Shown here one piece after another: positions 5,875 through 12,488 of a stretch of 12,488 nucleotides of DNA. How positions within the stretch are numbered: the stretch's first letter is position 1; the number at the start of each line of letters is the position of its first letter. The notes below the pieces were generated by a model, which saw nothing but the letters and a program-made list of their open reading frames with translations, did not search any database and was not told the origin of the DNA. Where the stretch lies: positions 1 to 12,488 of the forward strand of contig JAKAZJ010000013.1 of NCBI GenBank assembly GCA_021826565.1, in the 5' to 3' direction. This stretch comes from Pseudomonadota bacterium (GTDB lineage: Bacteria; Pseudomonadota; Alphaproteobacteria; Acetobacterales; Acetobacteraceae). Position numbers and translations under genes: made by a program.

Positions 5875-5902
5875 CCGCGCCGCCGCAATCGCGACGGCGC
5901 GG
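5875..5902 (-). terminator. Hairpin terminator after prpC
   Basis: Arms 5875-5886 and 5891-5902 form a 12-bp GC-rich stem with one G-T pair and a 4-nt loop, 6 bp past the prpC stop. There is no U-run after it on the minus strand; the T-run at 5858-5863 is on the plus strand. Position and stem strength make it the likely end of the prpDC transcript. Confidence 0.5.
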
Positions 5903-5908
5903 CCCGTT

Positions 5909-7060
5909 TCAGCCGCGCTGATCGAGCGGCACGAAACGCAGATCCTCGGGCCCCACATAGTTCGCCGTGGGGCGGATGATCTTGCCGTCGATGCGCTGTT
6001 CGATCACATGCGCCGCCCAGCCGGTGGTGCGCGCGATCACGAATAATGGCGTGAACATCGCCGTCGGTACGCCCAGCATGTGATAGGAAACCGCGCTGTA
6101 CCAGTCGAGATTGGCAAACATCTTCTTCGCGTCCGCCATCACCGCCTCGATCCGCTCGGCGATCGCGAACATCTTCAGCGATCCGGCTTCCGCCGACAAC
6201 TGCCGCGCGACCTCCTTGATGATCCGGTTGCGCGGGTCGGCGATGGTATAGACCGCATGGCCGAAGCCGATGATGACTTCGCGCGCCGCGACGCGGGCGC
6301 GGATATCTGCCTCCGCGGCGTCGGGCGTGTCGTAGCGCTTCTGGATCTCGAAGGCGACTTCGTTGGCGCCGCCATGTTTGGGTCCGCGCAGCGCGCCGAT
6401 GCCGGCGGTGATCGCCGAGTGCATGTCGGCCCCCGTCCCCGCCACCACCCGGCAGGCGAAGGTGGACGCGTTGAACTCGTGTTCCGCGTACAGATTCAAC
6501 GAAGTATGCATCGCCCGTATCTGGCTGGCCGAGGGCGGCTCGCCATGCAGCAGATGCAGGAAATGTCCGCCGATCGAGGGATCGTCGGTCTCCACATCCA
6601 CCGCGCGGCCGTTATGCGCCCAGTGGTACCAATAGAGCAGCATCGAGCCGAGGCAGGCGATCAGCTTGTCGGCGATGTCGCGCGCGCCGGGATGGTTGTG
6701 ATCGTCCTTCTCCGGCAGCGCGCAGCCCAGCGCCGACACGCCGGTGCGCATCACATCCATCGGATGCGCCGCCGCCGGCAAGGCCTCCAGCACGTCCTTC
6801 ACCGCAGCCGGCAGGCCGCGCAGCGCCTTCAGCTTCGCCTTGTAGGCGCGCAGCTCGGCCTGGTTCGGCAGGCTGCCATGGATCAACAGATGGGCGATCT
6901 CCTCGAACTCGGCGGCCTCGGCCACGTCCAGGATGTCGTAGCCGCGGTAATGGAGGTCGTTGCCGGTGCGCCCGACGGTGCACAACGCGGTGTTGCCGGC
7001 CATCACGCCGGACAGGGCGACGGATTTCTTGGCTCGGTTCGGGGTTGCGGTCTCGCTCAT
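5909..7060 (-). CDS. prpC: 2-methylcitrate synthase PrpC
   Basis: PrpC condenses propionyl-CoA with oxaloacetate to 2-methylcitrate, the entry step of the methylcitrate cycle. The 383-residue protein follows E. coli PrpC almost throughout: [43 protein letters not shown] and [14 protein letters not shown]. Citrate-synthase-fold catalytic residues are visible: H194 (AEHEFNAST), H229 (GPKHGGANE), H268 ([13 protein letters not shown]) and D319 (NLDWYSAV), plus R344 ([11 protein letters not shown]). The ending [21 protein letters not shown] is typical of methylcitrate rather than TCA-cycle citrate synthase. It starts 19 bp after the prpD stop behind GGAGGAC, so prpD-prpC form an operon. The hairpin at 5875-5902 follows. 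Confidence 0.96.
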   Translation of the reverse strand: MSETATPNRAKKSVALSGVMAGNTALCTVGRTGNDLHYRGYDILDVAEAAEFEEIAHLLIHGSLPNQAELRAYKAKLKALRGLPAAVKDVLEALPAAAHPMDVMRTGVSALGCALPEKDDHNHPGARDIADKLIACLGSMLLYWYHWAHNGRAVDVETDDPSIGGHFLHLLHGEPPSASQIRAMHTSLNLYAEHEFNASTFACRVVAGTGADMHSAITAGIGALRGPKHGGANEVAFEIQKRYDTPDAAEADIRARVAAREVIIGFGHAVYTIADPRNRIIKEVARQLSAEAGSLKMFAIAERIEAVMADAKKMFANLDWYSAVSYHMLGVPTAMFTPLFVIARTTGWAAHVIEQRIDGKIIRPTANYVGPEDLRFVPLDQRG

Positions 7061-7079
7061 GGTTTCAGTCCTCCGTGGG

Positions 7080-8579
7080 TCAGAAGATGCCCGGCTTGCT
7101 GTCTTTCAGATGCCCCGCCGGCAGCGCCACGTTCAGCGCGGCGAGCTCGCCCGCCGGCAGCCGCGGCAGGTCCTGCGCGACTTCCAGGAAGCGATTCGAC
7201 TCGCGGGCCGAGATCAGCCCCTCGGTCATGGTCAGGAACTTGCGGATGTAGTCGTCGCGGCCGAACGGGCGCGCGCCGTTGGGATGGGCGTTGGCGACCG
7301 CCAGTTCGTCGATGATGGTGGTGCCGTCCTGCAAGGTGATCTCCACCCGCCCGCCGAAGGCGAGCTTGTCGGGATCGGTCTCGTGGTAGCGCGCGGTCCA
7401 GACCGGGTCTTCCCGGGTTTCGATCTTGTGCCACAGCGCCACCGTATCGGGCCGCGCGGCGCGCTTCGGCGCGTAGCTGTCCACATGGTGCCAGCGCCCG
7501 TCCTGCAGCGCGACCGCGAACATGTACATGATGGAATGGTCCAGCGTCTCCCGCGACGCTTTCGGGTCCAGCTTCTGCGGATCGTTGGCGCCGGTGCCGA
7601 TCACGTAATGGGTATGATGGGAGGTGTGGATCACGATCCGCTGCACCGCAGCAAGATCGGGCACGCGCGCGCGCATCCGGAACGCCAGATCGATCAGCGC
7701 CTGCGCCTGGTATTCGGCGCTGTGCTCTTTCGTGTAGCTCGACAGGATCGCGCGCTTGGCCTCATTCGGTTCCGGCAGCGGCACCTGATAGACCGCGTCG
7801 GGGCCGTCCAGCACCCAGGCGATCACGCTGTCCTCGCCTTCGTAGATCGGGCTCGGCGCGCCTTCGCCGCGCATTGCCCGATCCACCGCCTCCACCGCAA
7901 GCTTGCCGGCATGGGCCGGGGCGAAGGCCTTCCACGAACTGATCTCGCCCTTGCGGGACTGGCGGGTGGTCACGCTGACATGCACCGCCTGCTGCACCGC
8001 CTGGTAGATGGTCTCGGTCGGCAGCTTCAGCAACGTGCCGATCGCGGCGGCCTGGCCGGCGGCAAGATGGGTGATGTGGTCGATCTTGTGCTTATGCAGG
8101 CAGATCGCGCGCACCAGGTTGATATGGATCTCGTAGCCGGTGGCGATCGCGCGGATCAGTTCGCGCCCCGAGCGGCCGAGCGTCTGTGCCACCGCCAGAA
8201 CCGGCGGGATGTTATCGCCCGGATGCGAATAATCGGCGGCGAGAAACGTGTCGTGCATGTCGAGCTCGCGCACCGCGGTGCCGTTCGCCCACGCCGCCCA
8301 TTCCGGGCTGACCCGCACGCGCGGGGAGGCACCGAACACCAGCGCGCCGTCGCGGCGCGGATGTCCCAGCGCCGCGCCGCGGGCGGAGACGGGGGCGGTG
8401 CGGTTCACCGAGGCGATCGCCACGGCGGCGTTGTCGATGATGCGGTTGATGATCATCGCGGTCACCTCGCGCTCGACCGCGACCTTGTCGGCGGCGACGG
8501 CGGCGATTTTCCACGCCAACTGCGCCTCCCGCGGCAGTGCGGCTCTGGAGGGATGAACGCGAACTTCGTGCAGCTTCAT
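7080..8579 (-). CDS. prpD: 2-methylcitrate dehydratase PrpD (MmgE/PrpD family)
   Basis: PrpD dehydrates 2-methylcitrate to 2-methyl-cis-aconitate without an iron-sulfur cluster. The 499-residue protein (E. coli 483) has the MmgE/PrpD pattern: [18 protein letters not shown], the conserved ELDMHDTF (105-112) and SHPGDN (118-123) with likely catalytic Asp and His, [42 protein letters not shown], and [22 protein letters not shown]. The ending [30 protein letters not shown] is also typical. The ATG at 8579 follows GGGGAG. Adjacency to prpC makes PrpD, not a general MmgE homologue, the firm call. No prpB (methylisocitrate lyase), acnD/prpF or prpR is in the window, so the lyase must be elsewhere if the cycle runs. 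The 171-bp gap upstream suggests its own promoter. Confidence 0.95.
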   Translation of the reverse strand: MKLHEVRVHPSRAALPREAQLAWKIAAVAADKVAVEREVTAMIINRIIDNAAVAIASVNRTAPVSARGAALGHPRRDGALVFGASPRVRVSPEWAAWANGTAVRELDMHDTFLAADYSHPGDNIPPVLAVAQTLGRSGRELIRAIATGYEIHINLVRAICLHKHKIDHITHLAAGQAAAIGTLLKLPTETIYQAVQQAVHVSVTTRQSRKGEISSWKAFAPAHAGKLAVEAVDRAMRGEGAPSPIYEGEDSVIAWVLDGPDAVYQVPLPEPNEAKRAILSSYTKEHSAEYQAQALIDLAFRMRARVPDLAAVQRIVIHTSHHTHYVIGTGANDPQKLDPKASRETLDHSIMYMFAVALQDGRWHHVDSYAPKRAARPDTVALWHKIETREDPVWTARYHETDPDKLAFGGRVEITLQDGTTIIDELAVANAHPNGARPFGRDDYIRKFLTMTEGLISARESNRFLEVAQDLPRLPAGELAALNVALPAGHLKDSKPGIF

Positions 8580-8668
8580 GTGGACGCTCCCCGGCGTTGG
8601 CTGGCTGGTCGCGTCTTCGTAAGGTTCCCGCCCGGCCGCGGCAAGTCGGGGCCGGGGCGATGCCGTAA

Positions 8669-8695
8669 GCGCATACAGTTAATAATAGTATGTGC
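8669..8695 (-). promoter_or_regulatory. AT-rich dyad upstream of prpD, candidate promoter/operator
   Basis: GCGCATAC (8669-8676) and GTATGTGC (8688-8695) are inverted arms (7 of 8) around an AT-rich 11-bp centre, in a 171-bp gap that is otherwise very GC-rich. On the minus strand the centre offers -10-like hexamers (TACTAT, TATTAT), but I see no convincing -35. The ATAC...GTAT arms recall GntR-type operators; the regulator is unknown and no regulator gene is adjacent to prpD. Confidence 0.4.
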
Positions 8696-8713
8696 GCTGC
8701 GTTCCCGGCCCAG

Positions 8714-8731
8714 CCGCGCGCGACCGCGCGG
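8714..8731 (-). terminator. Hairpin after the racemase-like gene
   Basis: CCGCGCG (8714-8720) and CGCGCGG (8725-8731) pair perfectly around a 4-nt loop, 19 bp past the stop of the racemase-like gene. No U-run follows. It may end the rpiR-MFS-racemase transcript before the prpD promoter; the short GC stem in GC-rich DNA makes this uncertain. Confidence 0.35.
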
Positions 8732-8750
8732 TGTCCGCTTCGGCGTGCGA

Positions 8751-9404
8751 TCAGCGCGCCGCGCAGTCGCGCAGCATCTGGCGCATCGCCGCCGGGATCG
8801 GCGCGATCACCGGGACCGCATGGCGTTCGGCCAGCGCGTCGGCGGCAGCGGCGAGCGGGCCGCCGCCGATCACCACTGCCTCGGCCCCATCATCGGCGAT
8901 CGCGCGCGCAATCGCGCCCGCCAACGCCGCTTCCAGCGACGGCGGATCGGCGGCCAGTGCGATCGGATCTCCCGGCGTCAGACGGATGCCGGTGTAGCGC
9001 GCGCCGAGGCCGAGCGCGCGGGCGCGCGCTGCGATGGGTCCGGCAAGCCCCGGCGTGACGGTTGCCACGCCGAAGCGCCGCCCGCCGGCGGCGGCTTCGC
9101 GCATCGACGCTTCGCAAATCCCGACCACCGGCAGCGTCACCGCGGCGCGCAGCGCATCCAGGCCCGGATCGCCGAAGGCCGCGATGATGATGCCATCGAC
9201 ATCGGCGGCGTGGCTGCGGCCGAGCGCCACGACCTCCGCCGCCGCCGCTTCCAGTTCCGCCGCCGCCACGATCATCGCCACCCCATGCCGGGCCGTGACC
9301 CCCGTCACCCGGACGCCGCGCGGTGCGGCGGCCTGCGCTATCGCCACCATCATCGCCGTGGTCGCGGCCGACGTGTTGGGATTGATCAGCAAGACCCGTG
9401 TCAT
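8751..9404 (-). CDS. Asp/Glu/hydantoin racemase-family protein lacking both usual catalytic Cys
   Basis: The protein has 217 residues, starting in an ATGA overlap with the MFS stop; the frame upstream of this ATG lies inside the MFS gene and lacks family similarity. It has the family opening RVLLINPNTSAATT, then ADVDGIIIAAFGDPGLDALR, PVVGICEASMREA, RRFGVATVTPGLAGPI and GAEAVVIGGGPLAAAADAL. In hydantoin and Asp/Glu racemases, two cysteines act as acid and base, in I-A-C-[FW]-GDPGL and in V-L-G-C-[AG]. Here these places hold Ala and Gly. The only cysteines are in GICEAS and near the C-terminus (RDCAAR). It may use another mechanism, belong to a different-reaction subgroup, or be non-catalytic. 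Pairing with a transporter suggests action on the imported compound, which is unknown. Confidence 0.8.
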   Translation of the reverse strand: MTRVLLINPNTSAATTAMMVAIAQAAAPRGVRVTGVTARHGVAMIVAAAELEAAAAEVVALGRSHAADVDGIIIAAFGDPGLDALRAAVTLPVVGICEASMREAAAGGRRFGVATVTPGLAGPIAARARALGLGARYTGIRLTPGDPIALAADPPSLEAALAGAIARAIADDGAEAVVIGGGPLAAAADALAERHAVPVIAPIPAAMRQMLRDCAAR

Positions 9405-10852
9405 GGCCGCGCGGACATTGCCGCCGGACCCGGCGCCGCCACCGCGGCACCCGCCGGCAGACCGAGATCTTCCAGCGAGCGGCCAAAGGTTTCCGGCGCC
9501 AGTTGCACACACGCCGCAAACACCGCGTACATCGCCGCGATCAGGACGAACACGGCACCGATACCGTCGCTCTGGAACAAACGCCCGGAGAGCAGCGGCA
9601 TGAGCGCGCCGGAAGCGGTGCCGACCGCGAGGATAAAAGCGGTGCCGAAGCCGCGGATGCGGGTCGGATAGAGTTCGGGCGCATACATGAACACCGTGGT
9701 GTTGAGCAGCAGGACGAAGAACTGGAAGGTGGCGCCAAAGAACAGCACCAGCGGCACCGAGCGGCCCAGGAAACCGAAGCCGAGCGCCGCCAGACAGGCG
9801 AAGATCGCGCCGGCCGTCAGCACCGGCTTGCGCGGCAGATGGAAACCGAACACCGAGGCGACCGAGGTGCCGAGCAGGCTGCCGGCCTGGATCACCATGG
9901 TGAATACCAGGCTGCGGGTGATCGTGTAGCCCTCGGACACCAGCACCGTCGGCATCAGCGTCAGCACCGTGATCTGCGCGCCATAGGTCATCCAGGTCGC
10001 GATCGCGATCGGAATGGTACGCCGGGCAAACGGACCGCGGAAGATCTCGCTAAGGCCGGGGCGGGGCGCGGGCGCGTCCGCGCGCGTGTCGGCCCGGATA
10101 TAGTCATGCAGCGTCACGTCGCCGCCGGTCAGGCGGCCGGCGGCAAGCCGCGACAGCACGCGGTTGGCGCCCGCCACGTCACCGCGGGACAGCAGATAGC
10201 GGGGGGTTTCCGGCACCAGGCGGCGATAGAACACCACCAGCACCGCCGGCAGCACCAGGACCGCGAACAGGAAGCGCCAGCGGTCCGGCCCGGGGAACAG
10301 CGCGAACACCAGCAGGCCAAGGCCAGGGGCGAGGAAATTGCCGAACCCGCCGGCGCCGACATTGATCAGCCCGACCGCGGTGCCGCGGAAGCGGGTCGAA
10401 CAAAACTCAGCCAGCATGGTGACGGCGACCGAGATTTCCCCGCCCAGACCGAAGCCGACAATGGCGCGTCCCCAGGCAAGCGTGGCGAAGTTCGGGGCAG
10501 CTGCACAGATAATGGCGCCCAGGGTGAACAGCGCGAGGTCGATCGTCAGCATCGTGCGCCGACCGTAGCGATCCCCGAGATACCCCGAAAGCAGCCGGCC
10601 CACGGCACCGGAGGCAAAGGTGATCGTGTTGAGCAGCCCGATTGCGGTGGCTCCGATCCCCCAGACCTGGTGCAGTACCGGGCCGACGATGCCGATGGTG
10701 TTCTGTTCGAAGCTGTCGAAGATGCAGCCGGCGATCACCAGCGCCAGGATGCTGCGATGGGCGCCGGTGGTGCCGATCCGGTCGAGCGCCTGTTCCAGCG
10801 CGAGCAGCCGCGGCGATCCGGGCGGAGAAGGGGCGTGGGGTTCGACTTGCAT
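9401..10852 (-). CDS. MFS transporter (sugar / organic acid:H+ symporter type)
   Basis: The protein has 483 residues with about 12 hydrophobic segments. Inner membrane uptake of a sugar or organic acid is likely. MFS motif A is GYLGDRYGRR (about 90-99), after the first helix with D46 in AGCIFDSFEQN. RAIVGFGLGGEISVA, RLVPETPRYLL (about 211-221, the PESPRWL-like motif) and the late ELYPTRIRGFGTAF are hallmarks of the sugar porter / metabolite:H+ symporter group. The end is Ala/Pro-rich and cytoplasmic. I chose the ATG at 10852 because AGGAGG stands about 5 nt before it; the frame is open further upstream, where the operator sites lie. The gene overlaps the racemase gene by 4 nt and follows rpiR by 109 bp. 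The substrate cannot be told from the sequence. Confidence 0.9.
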   Translation of the reverse strand: MQVEPHAPSPPGSPRLLALEQALDRIGTTGAHRSILALVIAGCIFDSFEQNTIGIVGPVLHQVWGIGATAIGLLNTITFASGAVGRLLSGYLGDRYGRRTMLTIDLALFTLGAIICAAAPNFATLAWGRAIVGFGLGGEISVAVTMLAEFCSTRFRGTAVGLINVGAGGFGNFLAPGLGLLVFALFPGPDRWRFLFAVLVLPAVLVVFYRRLVPETPRYLLSRGDVAGANRVLSRLAAGRLTGGDVTLHDYIRADTRADAPAPRPGLSEIFRGPFARRTIPIAIATWMTYGAQITVLTLMPTVLVSEGYTITRSLVFTMVIQAGSLLGTSVASVFGFHLPRKPVLTAGAIFACLAALGFGFLGRSVPLVLFFGATFQFFVLLLNTTVFMYAPELYPTRIRGFGTAFILAVGTASGALMPLLSGRLFQSDGIGAVFVLIAAMYAVFAACVQLAPETFGRSLEDLGLPAGAAVAAPGPAAMSARP

Positions 10853-10882
10853 CGGTGCCTCCTGGTTCGCGCCCGGACGCAC

Positions 10883-10902
10883 GTGCCCGGGCTGACGGGC
10901 AC
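10883..10902 (-). other. Small hairpin in the MFS leader
   Basis: GTGCCCG (10883-10889) and CGGGCAC (10896-10902) form a perfect 7-bp stem with a 6-nt loop, about 30 nt before the MFS ATG. No U-run follows. It could be a leader structure or a chance GC-rich dyad. Confidence 0.25.
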
Positions 10903-10904
10903 AT

Positions 10905-10947
10905 GAAACGCATTTTTCGTGCCAGTCGATATGGAAATCGTAATTTC
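10905..10947 (-). promoter_or_regulatory. Two GAAA-N6-TTTC dyads, likely operators of the RpiR regulator
   Basis: The gap between rpiR and the MFS gene holds GAAA-N6-TTTC at 10905-10918 and again at 10934-10947, the latter extended to GGAAAT-CGTA-ATTTCC (10933-10948). Their centres are 29 bp apart, close to three helical turns. A weak minus-strand promoter, TTGCCG (10958-10953) and CATATC (10933-10928) with a 19-bp spacer, would put one dyad in the spacer and the other just after the start. Control of the MFS-racemase genes by the adjacent regulator is inferred. Confidence 0.5.
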
Positions 10948-10961
10948 CTCTCCGGCAACGC

Positions 10962-11816
10962 TCACGGCTTCTCGATCTCGTCCAGCGCGTCATGCGCGCC
11001 CTCGATCGCGCTCAGCCGTCGCCGCCCCGGCGTGCCGGCCAGACGCAATACCGCGGTGGCGAGCGCATCGCACAGCATCGTGACCGCGGCGTGGTCATAG
11101 AGCGGGCCGGGCGCGCCGGTCTCGCAGCGGAGCAGCCATTCCGGCCGTGGACGGGGATCGTCCTGCCGGTCGGTGATGCAGAGCGTGCGCGCCCCGGTCG
11201 CGACCAGCGCGCCCAGAACCGTGGCGAAGCGCGCGACCCGGCGGCTGAGACCGAACAACACCACGCAGTCGCGGCGGGTCATCGCGGGCAGATATTCGCC
11301 CAGCGTCTCCCCGGCTTCCGGCACCACGCGGGTGCGCTCCAGAACCTGCAGGATCTGCCAGCGCAGATAGGTCGCGAACGGGCGGCTGCTGCGCTCGCCG
11401 CAAATCCAGACCTGGTCGGCCTCCAGCAGCGCGCGCGCGATCTCGGTGAGCGTGTCCTCGGAAATGCGGTGGAACGTGGCGTCGATATTGCGGTGGACCT
11501 GCTGACGATGCGCGTCCAACCCGCCCGGACGTGCCGGATCGCCCGGGGTAGCCAGCAGCAGCGCCGCGCCCCCCTGCTTTTCCAGTCGCACGACCCGGCG
11601 CGCGGTCTCGAAGCTGTCATAGCCCAGGCGTTTGATGAAGCGGCTGACGGTGGCGTTGGAAACATTGGCCAGACCGGCGAGTTCGGCGGCGGTGTAGCTT
11701 GCGAGCTCGCCGGGGAAATCGAGCAGGAACGTGCCCAGCCGTCGTTCCGTGGGCGGCACTTCGCCCAGGCTGTCGCGGATGCGGGCGACGAAGGAACGCG
11801 CGGCGCCGCGCGGCAT
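10962..11816 (-). CDS. RpiR/MurR-family transcriptional regulator (HTH + SIS)
   Basis: The protein has 284 residues with the RpiR layout. An N-terminal HTH_6 domain (about 1-80) has PPTERRLGTFLLDFPGELASYTAAELA and the recognition region NVSNATVSRFIKRLGYDSFETARR (51-74). A linker and a C-terminal SIS phosphosugar-binding domain (about 110-260) follow, with ALLEADQVWICGERSSRPFATYL and CVVLFGLSRRVARFATVLGAL. RpiR proteins sense phosphosugars or related metabolites. The SIS loop reads FGLSRR, where relatives often have an S-x-S-G type loop, so the ligand may not be a typical phosphosugar. It starts 4 bp after the zwf stop, so it is probably cotranscribed with zwf, and lies upstream of the MFS gene. 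HexR, an RpiR member, also sits next to zwf in gammaproteobacteria, but the dyads here do not resemble the HexR site. Confidence 0.88.
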   Translation of the reverse strand: MPRGAARSFVARIRDSLGEVPPTERRLGTFLLDFPGELASYTAAELAGLANVSNATVSRFIKRLGYDSFETARRVVRLEKQGGAALLLATPGDPARPGGLDAHRQQVHRNIDATFHRISEDTLTEIARALLEADQVWICGERSSRPFATYLRWQILQVLERTRVVPEAGETLGEYLPAMTRRDCVVLFGLSRRVARFATVLGALVATGARTLCITDRQDDPRPRPEWLLRCETGAPGPLYDHAAVTMLCDALATAVLRLAGTPGRRRLSAIEGAHDALDEIEKP

Positions 11817-11820
11817 CGGC

Positions 11821-12488
11821 CTAGCGGTCCTCGTGCCAGGTGCGGCCGTCGCGCTCGATCAGCCCGATCGCCGCACTCGGCCCCCAGGTGCCGGCAACGT
11901 AAGGACGCGGCGCGTCGCCGCGCGCGGTCCAGGCGTCCAGCACCGGCTCGGCCCAGGACCAGGCTGCCTCCACCTCGTCGCGGCGCATGAACAGGGTGGC
12001 GTTGCCGCGCACCGTGTCCATCAGCAACCGCTCATAGGCGTCCGGGTAGCGCAGGCCGAACGCCTGCTCGAAGCTGATATCCAGCGCGGTGGGGGCAAGG
12101 CGCAGCCCGCCCGGACCCGGTTCCTTGGTCATCATCGCCAGTTGCATCCCTTCCTGCGGTTGCAGGCGGATCACCAGCCGGTTCGCTTCCAAAGCCGCAC
12201 CCGGAAACAGCGACAGCGGCACGGCGCGGAACTGGATGACGATCTCCGAGACCTTGTGCGGCAACCGCTTGCCGGTGCGCAGGTAGAACGGCACGCCGGC
12301 CCAGCGCCAGTTGCAAATTTCCACCTTCAGCGCGACGAAGGTCTCGGTGAAGCTGCGCTGCCCATCGCCGAGATCGGCGAGGTAGCCCGGCACGCGCGCG
12401 CCTTCGATCGCACCGGACTCGTACTGCCCGCGCACGCTATGGCTGCCGACGCGCTCGGGGGTCATCGGCACCAGCGCGCGCAGGACTT
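11821..12488 (-). CDS. zwf: Glucose-6-phosphate 1-dehydrogenase, C-terminal part (gene runs off the window)
   Basis: Zwf oxidises glucose 6-phosphate to 6-phosphogluconolactone with NAD(P)+, feeding the pentose phosphate and Entner-Doudoroff routes. About 222 C-terminal residues are visible (E. coli Zwf has 491). They include SVRGQYESG, VPGYLADLGDG, TETFVALKVEICNWRWAGVPFYLRTGKRLPHKVSEIVIQF, RLVIRLQPQEG, DAYERLLMDTVRGNATLFMRRDEVEAAW and the ending YVAGTWGPSAAIGLIERDGRTWHEDR. All are typical and I see no disruption. The frame is open to the window edge, so the true start lies outside; the GTG at 12471 and ATG at 12465 are internal. The TAG stop is 4 bp before the rpiR ATG, so the two are probably one transcript. 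Confidence 0.97.
   Translation of the reverse strand, partial: VLRALVPMTPERVGSHSVRGQYESGAIEGARVPGYLADLGDGQRSFTETFVALKVEICNWRWAGVPFYLRTGKRLPHKVSEIVIQFRAVPLSLFPGAALEANRLVIRLQPQEGMQLAMMTKEPGPGGLRLAPTALDISFEQAFGLRYPDAYERLLMDTVRGNATLFMRRDEVEAAWSWAEPVLDAWTARGDAPRPYVAGTWGPSAAIGLIERDGRTWHEDR

Noticed and set aside
6960..9671. Plus-strand open frame of 903 codons opposite prpC start, prpD and the racemase-like gene
   Set aside because: Antisense to well-recognised genes; GC-rich third positions remove stop codons on the other strand. The product is Arg/His/Gly-rich low-complexity text without any family.
9398..10906. Plus-strand open frame of 502 codons opposite the MFS gene
   Set aside because: Mirror of the MFS coding frame with Gln/Arg/His-rich sequence and no domain; the minus-strand MFS is unmistakable.
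10992..11990. Plus-strand open frame of 332 codons opposite rpiR and the end of zwf
   Set aside because: Antisense shadow of two recognised genes.

Overview
The window is GC-rich DNA with long open frames on both strands. Gene content and protein style suggest an alphaproteobacterium, possibly Rhodospirillales/Acetobacteraceae; that placement is inference, because no rRNA or other marker gene is present. I see no tRNA, rRNA, CRISPR array, insertion sequence or phage gene. Both edges cut genes: a YccF-type membrane protein on the left and zwf on the right.

Left half, plus strand (1-5049). After the yccF tail, a sigma70-like promoter overlapped by an ArsR-type dyad drives a tightly packed ArsR / SRPBCC (AHSA1-like) / DUF899 unit with overlapping start and stop codons. 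queC (7-cyano-7-deazaguanine synthase, queuosine pathway) and csaA (OB-fold tRNA-binding/chaperone-like protein) follow closely. Next come otnK and otnC, which overlap by 4 nt and encode the kinase and decarboxylase that convert 3-oxo-tetronates to dihydroxyacetone phosphate. A strong hairpin at 5075-5098 ends this block against the converging minus-strand genes.

Right half, minus strand, in transcription order from 12488 down to 5123: zwf (C-terminal part), an RpiR/MurR-type regulator, an MFS transporter, an Asp/Glu/hydantoin-racemase-like protein, prpD, prpC, and a Lys/Ala-rich histone-H1-like protein. zwf and rpiR are 4 bp apart. The rpiR-MFS gap holds two GAAA-N6-TTTC dyads that look like regulator sites. 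The MFS and racemase genes overlap by 4 nt. prpD-prpC form the 2-methylcitrate part of propionate breakdown, without prpB or prpR in view. The histone-like gene has its own promoter, a leader of roughly 200 nt and a possible 48-codon upstream ORF whose stop overlaps its GTG start.

Most of the window is ordinary metabolism and regulation. The points most worth checking are the racemase-family protein lacking both usual catalytic cysteines, the paired RpiR-like operators, the ArsR promoter/operator, the upstream ORF coupled to the histone-like gene, and the ten-unit decapeptide repeat of that gene. I did not find a clearly new multi-gene system.
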